Shown piece after piece: positions 7,902 through 13,681 of a DNA stretch of 17,056 nucleotides (positions are counted from its first letter, which is position 1; each line of letters begins with the position of its first letter). This DNA is from an uncultured Syntrophobacteraceae bacterium (GTDB lineage: Bacteria; Desulfobacterota; Syntrophobacteria; Syntrophobacterales; Syntrophobacteraceae), in contig CALBZH010000236.1 in assembly GCA_937889795.1 (NCBI GenBank), positions 1 to 17,056 of the forward strand, in the 5' to 3' direction. The notes beneath the pieces were generated by a model. That model was given only the letters and a program-made list of their open reading frames with translations, was not told the DNA's origin and made no database searches. Position numbers and translations under genes: made by a program.

Positions 7902-8276
7902 TCAAAGAAGGCTCAATTCGACCGGATCACCATCCTGCACGGCCTTGAGCGCCGTGGCATCGCCAAGGACTCTCCCCACACGATTCACGGCGCTCGCCGG
8001 TCTAATTTCATTTCCCTGGCTGAGGGGAGTCCGCCCGAAAAAGATGCAGAAGGCGCTTCCTTTGGGCCAATAACCTAGATCTCCGACTTCGACAACCTCC
8101 ACCGCCGTTTCGTCCAGGGCTTCCTTGACCGGTATGGCGAAATAGATCTCATCGCCCCACGTGCTCGCTTCGGCCTTGAGGGGCAAGGCCGACAGAATGG
8201 CGCGGGCTGTCGCCGAATCGGCCAGCTCGGCCTGAAGGGACACGCTTCCGGCCTGAATGTGAATTCGATGTCCCAT
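7902..8276 (-). CDS. Cyclophilin-like fold protein (DUF369/TM1367 type)
   Basis: A 124-residue protein resembling the small cyclophilin-like family typified by Thermotoga TM1367 (formerly DUF369). Recognisable conserved segments are STWGDEIYFAIPV (about 38-50), VEVGDLGYWPKGSAFCIFFGRTP (about 62-84) and EIRPASAVNRVGRVLGD (90-106). Members have the beta-barrel fold of cyclophilins, but peptidyl-prolyl isomerase activity has not been generally shown, so the function remains unknown. ATG 8276 was preferred because GGAG (8288-8291) sits at good spacing. GTG 8282, which overlaps the previous stop as GTGA, is an alternative but is too close to that ribosome site. The gene begins 2 nt after the DHS-like gene ends, so coupling of translation is likely. 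Confidence 0.82.
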   Translation of the reverse strand: MGHRIHIQAGSVSLQAELADSATARAILSALPLKAEASTWGDEIYFAIPVKEALDETAVEVVEVGDLGYWPKGSAFCIFFGRTPLSQGNEIRPASAVNRVGRVLGDATALKAVQDGDPVELSLL

Positions 8277-8278
8277 GG

Positions 8279-9253
8279 TCACTTCTCCGTGGCTAGCCGC
8301 TCTTTCACGCCGGCCATGAGCAAGGGGAGCATGATCTCATGGTGGCCGATGAGGCTCATCCCCTTCCCGTGGCCCATGGTCGGGCGCTCCACGACGTTCA
8401 CCTGGGTCCGGTAATGGCGTTGGAAATCCATGTTGATCGTCGTCAGTCCCCGGAGGGAGTGCCCCAGATTGTGAGCCACGCTGACGGCTTTGAGGAACAC
8501 TTCCGGGAGAATCACCGCGGAGCCGAGGTTGACGTAGACCCCCTGTTCGAGCGTCGAGACCAGGCGGGCGAAAAGCCTGAAATCATGCAGCGTGAGGGCA
8601 CCCATGGCAGCGCCGTCCATCTCGGGGCTCATGTGGATGATGTCGGTCCCGAACGCCACGTGGACGGTCAGCGGCAGCCCGAGGCGGGCCGCGGTGGCGA
8701 GGAGACTCATGTGAGCGAAGGGCGCCCTTTCCTGAAGCAGCCGCTCTCCGACGGCCCGCCCCAGGCCGACACCGCCTTGGGCATGGGCGGCCTTCACGGC
8801 CCCGTGGATGCATTCGGCGGTCTCGCGCGCCGTCCCGAACTGCCCCTGATCCAGGTGTGCCGCGACGTCCTCCGACGTCTTGCCGGCGAGCGCGACTTCC
8901 ACGTCGTGGATCACGCCGGCGCCGTTGAGTGCAAGCCCGGTGAGCAAGCCGCTTTCCATGGCGTCCACCAGGATTGGATTGAGCCCGACCTTGATGGGGT
9001 GGGCACCCATTCCGAGGAGGACGGTGCGACGACCCCGAACGGCGCGTGCAAGGGCATCGACTGCGTCGCGCAGAAGCTCTCCCGCGAGAATGCACGGCAG
9101 GCTGTCAAGAAAACCCGTGAATGAGCCTCCCGGGGACCAGGGACGACCGAAGTCGTCCAGCTTCACCTTGCTTTGACGGTCCTTCAAGCTGGTTGTCTTC
9201 AGTCCCTCAAAGCTGAGAGGCTCCCAGGGTTTGTCCTCCGATTGCCGGCTCAT
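8279..9253 (-). CDS. Deoxyhypusine-synthase-like protein of unknown function
   Basis: A 324-residue protein that I place, with reservation, among the bacterial relatives of deoxyhypusine synthase, an NAD-dependent Rossmann-like fold enzyme. Visible features are a glycine-rich strand-turn GMGAHPIKVGLNPILVD (81-97), LALNGAGVIHDVEVALAGKTSEDV (108-130), TVHVAFGTDIIHMSPEMDGAA (196-216), VNLGSAVILPEVFLKA (241-256) and a C-terminal GHHEIMLPLL (303-312). The family's catalytic lysine motif around EAVSWGK is not visible, so the hypusine reaction is unlikely; bacteria also lack the eIF5A substrate. The ATG at 9253 overlaps the stop of gmhA as ATGA, with GGAGA at proper spacing, which indicates translational coupling. 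A role connected with the preceding sugar-phosphate isomerase or aminotransferase is inference. The in-frame stretch upstream of 9253 belongs to gmhA. Confidence 0.6.
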   Translation of the reverse strand: MSRQSEDKPWEPLSFEGLKTTSLKDRQSKVKLDDFGRPWSPGGSFTGFLDSLPCILAGELLRDAVDALARAVRGRRTVLLGMGAHPIKVGLNPILVDAMESGLLTGLALNGAGVIHDVEVALAGKTSEDVAAHLDQGQFGTARETAECIHGAVKAAHAQGGVGLGRAVGERLLQERAPFAHMSLLATAARLGLPLTVHVAFGTDIIHMSPEMDGAAMGALTLHDFRLFARLVSTLEQGVYVNLGSAVILPEVFLKAVSVAHNLGHSLRGLTTINMDFQRHYRTQVNVVERPTMGHGKGMSLIGHHEIMLPLLMAGVKERLATEK

Positions 9254-9861
9254 GAGCGTTTCTCCATGTCTCCATAAAGCATGTCGTCGACCAGGCCGCA
9301 CAGGACGTGGCCCACCGTGATGTGGCTTTCCTGGATGCGGGCGGTGTTTCGGGACGGGACGTGCAGCATGAGATCGCCGTACAGATCCATGTCGCCTTCC
9401 GCCGCTCCCGCCCAGCCGATCGTTCGCAGGTTGTGCTCCCGTGCCCACCGGAGTGCCTTGACGACGTTCGGGGAGCGACCGCTCGTGCTGATGCCGAGGG
9501 CGACGTCCCCTTCGTGCGCGAGCGCCTGGAGCTGCTTCAGGAAGATATCCTCGAATGCATAGTCATTGCTGATGCTGGTGAGGATCGAGGTGTCCACGGT
9601 GAGGGCCAAGGCCGGGAGAGGCGGGCGCTCCATTTGAAACCGGTTGACGAATTCTGCGGCAAGGTGCTGGGCGTCGGCCGCGCTGCCTCCGTTCCCGAAA
9701 AGAAAGAGCCGGCGCTTGCCTCGAAAGGCCTCGACGATCATTTCCGCCATATCGACCACGAGCTCCATGCCGCCCTGCAGCAGCGCCTCCTTAACGGCGA
9801 TGCTGTCGCGAACGATCTGCTCGGCGGCTATCCGATACGTCTCCTTCCGTGTGGGCTCCAT
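9250..9861 (-). CDS. gmhA: GmhA-like SIS-domain phosphoheptose isomerase
   Basis: GmhA converts sedoheptulose 7-phosphate to glycero-manno-heptose 7-phosphate, the first step towards the ADP-heptose of lipopolysaccharide inner core. The 203-residue product has the SIS-domain fingerprint FGNGGSAADAQHLAAEFVNRF (55-75), VDTSILTSISNDYAFEDIF (89-107), GISTSGRSPNVVKAL (123-137) and IQESHITVGHVLC (176-188). The four zinc ligands of the E. coli enzyme (H61, E65, Q172, H180) appear at H66, E70, Q177 and H185, a constant offset of five, which argues for a true isomerase. ATG 9861 follows the aminotransferase stop by 4 nt. The GGAG upstream is about 10 nt away. The stop overlaps the DHS-like start. No other heptose gene (hldE, hldD, gmhB) is in the window, so a different ketose-phosphate substrate remains possible. 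Confidence 0.88.
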   Translation of the reverse strand: MEPTRKETYRIAAEQIVRDSIAVKEALLQGGMELVVDMAEMIVEAFRGKRRLFLFGNGGSAADAQHLAAEFVNRFQMERPPLPALALTVDTSILTSISNDYAFEDIFLKQLQALAHEGDVALGISTSGRSPNVVKALRWAREHNLRTIGWAGAAEGDMDLYGDLMLHVPSRNTARIQESHITVGHVLCGLVDDMLYGDMEKRS

Positions 9862-9865
9862 GCGG

Positions 9866-10849
9866 TCATTCTCCAATAGGGGTTCGCACGCCTTCGCCGT
9901 GCCGGGCGTCTTCTTCCAGCAGGGCCAGCAGCCGGGTCGCGACGGGGCCGGGGCGCCCCGTCCCGATGGAGTGCCCGTCATAGCGGACGACGGGCATGAT
10001 GTCGAACGTGGTGCCGAACATCATGATCTCGGCGGCCTCGCGTGCCTGGGGAGGTGTGATGTCCGCTTCCTGGATCCGAGCGAGCTCTCCCGTCCCAAGG
10101 AGGGGCCGAGCGAGCTCGATCGCCCGCGTCACCGTCGTCCCGCGAAGCACGCGCTCGAAGCGTGGCACGAGGAGCTCCCGCTTCGCGGTCACGATGCCGA
10201 TGTTCTCCGTCGGTCCCTCGGCCAGAAAGCCTCTTTCATCAAGGGATACGGTGTAATCCACGCCGGCATCCACGGCTTCCTTCTTCATGAGCACGTTGGG
10301 CAGATAGTTGCAGCTTTTCACGCCGGCGAAAAGGGTCGGCTTGATCGGGATGGCGCTCGTCTGGAGGGTGGCGCCTTGGGCGTATTGGTCGGGAGAAGGG
10401 CGCTGCAGGGTGGTCACCACAATGTAGAGCTGGCTTGCCGGGCATTCGTAAGGGTTGGTGGTATAGCCTCCCGGTCCTCGCGAGACAAAGAGGCGGACCA
10501 CGCAGTCCGGAGCTTCGGCTGCCCGAGCGGTGGCCAGGATGATGCGTCGGAGCTCGTCGCGCTCGCAGGGGAGGGGGATGGTGCTGATGGCGGCCGACCG
10601 CTCGAGCCGGGCGAGGTGGCGGTCCAACAGATAGAGAGCCCCCTCGACCGCCTTGAAAGCCTCGAAGATTCCGTCACCCCGGTGCACGAGATGGTCGTCT
10701 ATCGGAACCATCATGAGCCTCGGGTCCCGGATGATTCCTCGGTACCAGCTGGAATACATGGCCAGATAAGCGGCATGGTACGGCCGGCTCAGTTTGCGGA
10801 GACCGTCCACGACATCGTCGAAAGTCAAGGTGCACAACGTTTCACTCAT
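9866..10849 (-). CDS. Class IV (branched-chain/D-amino acid type) PLP aminotransferase
   Basis: A fold-type IV pyridoxal-phosphate enzyme of 327 residues. This class includes branched-chain amino acid aminotransferase, D-alanine aminotransferase and aminodeoxychorismate lyase. The Schiff-base lysine is K178 in VKSCNYLPNVL. The other hallmarks are the DHLVHRGDGIFEAFKAVEG segment (52-70), RLFVSRGPGG (119-128) and the cofactor glutamate region EGPTENIGIV (211-220). An N-terminal extension of about 45 residues precedes the normal beginning (MMVPIDDHLVHRGD). The substrate cannot be assigned. This is the first gene of the minus-strand operon. ATG 10849 lacks a good ribosome site, and a small dyad GAGAC-GGT-GTCTC (10850-10862) lies directly before it in the mRNA, which could limit initiation. 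The stop is 4 nt before gmhA. Confidence 0.85.
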   Translation of the reverse strand: MSETLCTLTFDDVVDGLRKLSRPYHAAYLAMYSSWYRGIIRDPRLMMVPIDDHLVHRGDGIFEAFKAVEGALYLLDRHLARLERSAAISTIPLPCERDELRRIILATARAAEAPDCVVRLFVSRGPGGYTTNPYECPASQLYIVVTTLQRPSPDQYAQGATLQTSAIPIKPTLFAGVKSCNYLPNVLMKKEAVDAGVDYTVSLDERGFLAEGPTENIGIVTAKRELLVPRFERVLRGTTVTRAIELARPLLGTGELARIQEADITPPQAREAAEIMMFGTTFDIMPVVRYDGHSIGTGRPGPVATRLLALLEEDARHGEGVRTPIGE

Positions 10850-10937
10850 GAGACACCGTCTCGATCCGTGAGGGGCCGCCCCTTGAGGTTGCCCCGTGAA
10901 AGGCGATCAAGGTCCGCTGCCGCTTGCCGGATCCTGT

Positions 10938-10969
10938 GGTTCATACTATGATCGAATGCTCCATGAACC
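10938..10969. promoter_or_regulatory. Dyad symmetry in the divergent aminotransferase/HAD intergenic region
   Basis: GGTTCAT (10938-10944) and ATGAACC (10963-10969) are perfect 7-bp inverted copies with an 18-nt spacer. They lie about 90-120 bp upstream of the minus-strand operon and about 130-160 bp upstream of the plus-strand minicistron. The spacing suits a dimeric regulator, but no known operator is recognised. A second tight dyad, AGGGG-CCG-CCCCT, is at 10871-10883. Confidence 0.3.
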
Positions 10970-11097
10970 TGGCGCCCACGATGGGAGAGAAGTCCCGGTT
11001 CGGGGCAACACTTGGGGGCGTGGGGTTCGGATTGCTTCCAAAGCGGCCACCAAGATAATCAACGGGGGCTCCTTCGGCAAGGAAAAAGGAGGAATCC

Positions 11098-11118
11098 ATG
11101 GGACTTGCTTCAGGGTGA
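11098..11118 (+). CDS. Six-codon minicistron (MGLASG) overlapping the HAD gene start
   Basis: An ATG at 11098 with the best ribosome site in the area, AAAGGAGG (11085-11092, 5 nt spacing), opens a frame that ends at TGA 11116-11118 after six codons. Its stop overlaps the GTG start of the HAD gene as GTGA. Ribosomes ending here could reinitiate on the HAD frame. Alternatively, a frameshift (real or a sequencing error) separates the true ATG from the HAD body. Confidence 0.4.
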   Translation: MGLASG

Positions 11119-11789
11119 GGGACAAGGGCAGGATACGAGCCATCGTGTTCGATTTCGACGGGACCCTGGCCGAGCTGCATCTCGATTTCTCGCGAATGAA
11201 ACGGGAGGTGGACGCGCTTGCCGTGGAGCTTTTGCCGGATGCGGAGATGCTTCCGTTACGCGTTCTAGAGTGGCTGGAGGTGCTGAGGGCTGAGGTCGCG
11301 AGGCGTGCGCCGCACCGGCTAGCCGAGTTTGTTCGGCGAGCGGACGACATCATACACGACATGGAAATCGATGCGGCTCGAAGGGGAGCCCTCTTTCCGT
11401 TCACCCGCCCCATGCTGGAGGGTCTCCAACGGCAGGGCGTCAAGGCGGCGGTGATCACCCGAAACTGCGAAGCAGCGGTGCGGCTGGTTTTCCCGGATGT
11501 GGACCGTTACTGTACCGTGCTGCTTGCCCGCGGCCATGTCCCGAAAGTCAAGCCCGATCCCGATCATCTGCTGCGTGCGCTCGAAATGATGGAATGCGGG
11601 CCGGAAGGAGCCTTGATGGTAGGGGACCACCCGCTTGACGTGGAAACCGGAAAACGGGCCGGAGTCCTGACGGCCGGAGTTTCCAGTGGACGGGTTTCCA
11701 GCGATGAGCTTTCCCGATCGGGAGCCGACTGGGTGGCTGCGGACTGCCAGGGTCTCATGCAGCAGCTCGGGCTGTTCGGGGCAGAGTGA
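11115..11789 (+). CDS. HAD-superfamily phosphatase, phosphoglycolate-phosphatase-like
   Basis: A haloacid-dehalogenase-type hydrolase of 224 residues. All four motifs are present: motif I VFDFDGTL with nucleophile D13 and acid/base D15; motif II threonine in VITRN (T115); motif III lysine in VPKVKPDPDHLLRAL (K146); motif IV MVGDHPLDVETGKRAG (D171, D175). About 90 helical residues between motifs I and II form the cap, as in Gph/PGMB-type phosphatases acting on small phosphorylated molecules; the exact substrate is unknown. GTG 11115 is the most sensible start, because it leaves six residues before the first strand and couples to the upstream minicistron. Earlier in-frame starts (back to 10896) add a sequence unlike any HAD N-terminus. 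The gene is divergent from the aminotransferase operon, and no close downstream partner is seen. Confidence 0.88.
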   Translation: MRDKGRIRAIVFDFDGTLAELHLDFSRMKREVDALAVELLPDAEMLPLRVLEWLEVLRAEVARRAPHRLAEFVRRADDIIHDMEIDAARRGALFPFTRPMLEGLQRQGVKAAVITRNCEAAVRLVFPDVDRYCTVLLARGHVPKVKPDPDHLLRALEMMECGPEGALMVGDHPLDVETGKRAGVLTAGVSSGRVSSDELSRSGADWVAADCQGLMQQLGLFGAE

Positions 11790-11857
11790 GCCAATCGCGT
11801 CGCAACACCGACGGGGGGCTATGCTACAGACTTAAGCGACGAACAGCGTCACGAGAT

Positions 11858-11979
11858 GACGGGGAGATGTGGCGACACGGGGATGGGGTGATCCTGACAA
11901 GCGGACATCTCCCGGGTTGCAGACAGCCACTGTCGTACTTGGCGTCCCTGCGTCTTCCCCCTCTCCAAGTCTCCCCGTC
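11858..11979. repeat. Spaced inverted repeat (G-rich / C-rich arms) between HAD and PAC2 genes
   Basis: GACGGGGAGA (11858-11867) has a perfect inverted copy TCTCCCCGTC (11970-11979). Imperfect matching continues inward: a G-rich block at about 11868-11898 faces a C-rich block at about 11947-11969. The roughly 120-bp unit resembles a degenerate intergenic repeat or small non-coding mobile remnant, but no second copy is in the window. The whole gap 11790-12056 has no convincing gene. Confidence 0.4.
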
Positions 11980-12056
11980 CCTGAATCAACATGATCTGGG
12001 GGCTGCGGCTTAGCGCAGCAGTCGAAACGTTGTTGGAAGGCAGAAAGGGGCTGCTC

Positions 12057-12911
12057 ATGAGAATCGAGCTTCATTCGGAAAGCATTCGGGCAAGGCGGGC
12101 GGTCCTGGGGTTTGGGGGCTGGTCGGACGCCGCCGGGACCATCGAGGCGGCGCTCGCGGAGCTGCGGAGCCTGATCCCGTGCGAGCTTGTAGCGACGTGG
12201 GATCTCGATGGCTACTGGCACGTCGGCTCCATGCGGCCCATCGTGCAAATCCGGCATGGACAGATCCAAGGACTCGACTGGCCCGCCTATCATTTTCTGA
12301 TAACTAGGCCAGCCTCGGGGGAACCCTTCATTGTCGGCTACGGCCCCGAGCCTGCCCTGCACTGGAGGCGATTCACGGACGAGCTGCTTCAGCTTCTCAA
12401 AGGGTGGGGCTGTGAGGAGCTCGTCCTCTTGGGCAGCCTCTATGACCAGATCTTTCACGATGAGATCGTGATCTCGGCGATCGTTCAGGATCCGGGAGCC
12501 TACAACCGTGTCCTGGATCTCGGATGCCGGCAGATTGACTATGCCGGCCCGGGAGCTGTCCATTCGGCAATCATGGAGACGACCAGGGCGTCCGCCTATC
12601 CCTGCCTCGGCCTGTGGACCCATCTTCCGTTCTACCTCGAGACGCCCCATGAGCTGCTCATGGCCCGATGCATCGAAATGGTCGGCAACCTCATGGATCT
12701 TGACCTGCATCCGCTTCATCTCATCGAGCGGTGGCGCGATCGGGAGCGGGAGATCGATGACCTCGTGAGCAGTAACCAGCAGCTGCGCCAATCCATCGAT
12801 GACATGAGGAAGCGCAGGGACCGTGGGGAAGGGGGAGACGGGCGCAAGATCGTGCGCATGCACGATTTCCTGAAAAAGAAGCACGATGAGCCCCCCGACC
12901 AGGGGGCGTAG
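12057..12911 (+). CDS. PAC2-family protein
   Basis: A 284-residue member of the PAC2 (proteasome-assembly-chaperone-2-like) family, whose bacterial members have no agreed function. Family features are the early VLGFGGWSDAAGTIEAAL (about 16-33), WDLDGYWHVGSMRPIVQI (about 47-64), the FIVGYGPEPALHWRRFTDEL block (about 92-111) and the LVLLGSLYDQIFHDE strand. The product ends in a charged helical stretch (about 223-260, WRDREREIDDLVSSNQQLRQSIDDMRKRRD) that looks like a coiled coil, then a basic tail. ATG 12057 has AAGGGG 7 nt upstream. ATG 11991 is in frame but has no ribosome site and adds a non-family extension. A strongly ribosome-sited 80-residue gene begins 31 nt after its stop, so the two may form an operon. 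A long antisense frame over this gene is treated as a shadow. Confidence 0.85.
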   Translation: MRIELHSESIRARRAVLGFGGWSDAAGTIEAALAELRSLIPCELVATWDLDGYWHVGSMRPIVQIRHGQIQGLDWPAYHFLITRPASGEPFIVGYGPEPALHWRRFTDELLQLLKGWGCEELVLLGSLYDQIFHDEIVISAIVQDPGAYNRVLDLGCRQIDYAGPGAVHSAIMETTRASAYPCLGLWTHLPFYLETPHELLMARCIEMVGNLMDLDLHPLHLIERWRDREREIDDLVSSNQQLRQSIDDMRKRRDRGEGGDGRKIVRMHDFLKKKHDEPPDQGA

Positions 12912-12942
12912 CGACCAACCCGATCGTTCAAGGAGGGCAGGC

Positions 12943-13185
12943 ATGAGTATTCGGTACAGACGGTGTAGCGCACAGGAGAACCCGCACGATGCGAGTGCCG
13001 GGGCACCCCTTAGCTCGCTGACCGACATCTCCTCGATTCTCCTGGGGAAGACAGTGTTCTCCGCCGGCTGGGAGGGCGAGGGAGGGACCCACTCTTTCTC
13101 GATCCAGCTTTCGGACCGAAGCAGCGTCTGGTTTTTTGGAGGGCCAGGCCAGCCTCGGATTGTGCTCGTCGATCCACCATCCTAA
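12943..13185 (+). CDS. Small hypothetical protein (80 aa) downstream of PAC2
   Basis: Not recognised. The product starts MSIRYRRCSAQENP and has no signal peptide, membrane segment or cysteine motif. The second half (about 32-79: LGKTVFSAGWEG..., HSFSIQLSDRSSVWFFGGPG, RIVLVDPP) looks like alternating beta strands of a compact domain. Support for a real gene is the strong ribosome site AAGGAGGG 6 nt before ATG 12943 and the short distance (31 nt) to the PAC2 gene in the same direction. Its TAA stop (13183-13185) overlaps by two bases the TAG stop (13182-13184) of a possible opposite-strand gene. Confidence 0.6.
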   Translation: MSIRYRRCSAQENPHDASAGAPLSSLTDISSILLGKTVFSAGWEGEGGTHSFSIQLSDRSSVWFFGGPGQPRIVLVDPPS

Positions 13186-13493
13186 AGAGAGCCGGGTTGA
13201 GCCGGGTCCCGAGGACAACGCCACACCTCGCATGGCTGCGCCTGCACCGGCTCATCCTGCTTCCCTCCCAATCCTTCTGCCTTGGCTCTTGCACCCTGTT
13301 TCGCGATTTCAACGACAGGCTTCGCCGGTTGGGCCTGCCGGATATCATTCACGTTAACTACTTCTCGAGGGGACTGCAGTCCTCCCGAGAGCGGTGGATA
13401 ATCCCAGAGCCAAACCAGCACTCGTCCGATGCCAAGATAAACGTAATCAGCCGTCGGCGGATGGCCGATAATCCTTGTGATGACGAAGCTCAC
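13182..13493 (-). CDS. Possible small hypothetical protein (103 aa)
   Basis: Not recognised. The frame begins at GTG 13493, with GGGAG (13501-13505) 7 nt upstream. The first 50 residues (VITRIIGHPPTADYVYLGIG..., VWLWDYPPLSGGL) look protein-like. The second half is rich in Gln, Ala, Lys and Pro and is probably disordered. No domain, signal or metal motif is visible. Against it: no homologue comes to mind, GTG is a weaker start, and GC-rich DNA easily yields such frames. If not real, 13186-13681 is a 496-bp non-coding stretch upstream of the chemoreceptor gene. Confidence 0.4.
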   Translation of the reverse strand: MSFVITRIIGHPPTADYVYLGIGRVLVWLWDYPPLSGGLQSPREVVNVNDIRQAQPAKPVVEIAKQGARAKAEGLGGKQDEPVQAQPCEVWRCPRDPAQPGSL

Positions 13494-13681
13494 GTCAATC
13501 TCCCACGCAACTCACACGCTGGATTGATCAAACAGAACGGGCCAACCAGAGTCCTTCCGGCTCCTGTGGAATTCTGTTCTTGCGAGCCCATTGGTGTGAC
13601 TGAGCGTCGATCAGCAGAAAGGCTCAGAAGATGGTCTATTGTTCTTCATCACTCAAGAGGTAAAAGCTATAAGGGGGGATT

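Noticed and set aside
10896..11114. In-frame N-terminal extension of the HAD gene from ATG 10896
   Set aside because: No ribosome site, would cover the intergenic dyads, and the extra 73 residues are unlike HAD N-termini.
11832..13028. Minus-strand frame of 398 codons
   Set aside because: Antisense to the PAC2-family gene; no domain recognised in its translation.
13464..13471. GCCGATAA, a perfect sigma-28 -10 element on the plus strand upstream of the chemoreceptor gene
   Set aside because: No TAAA-type -35 element at the required 15-nt spacing (AATC instead), 211 bp from the start codon, and it lies inside the possible small minus-strand gene.
13567..13584. TGGAATTCTGTTCTTGC, resembling a sigma-54 promoter before the chemoreceptor gene
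   Set aside because: The GG and GC elements are two bases too far apart for sigma-54.
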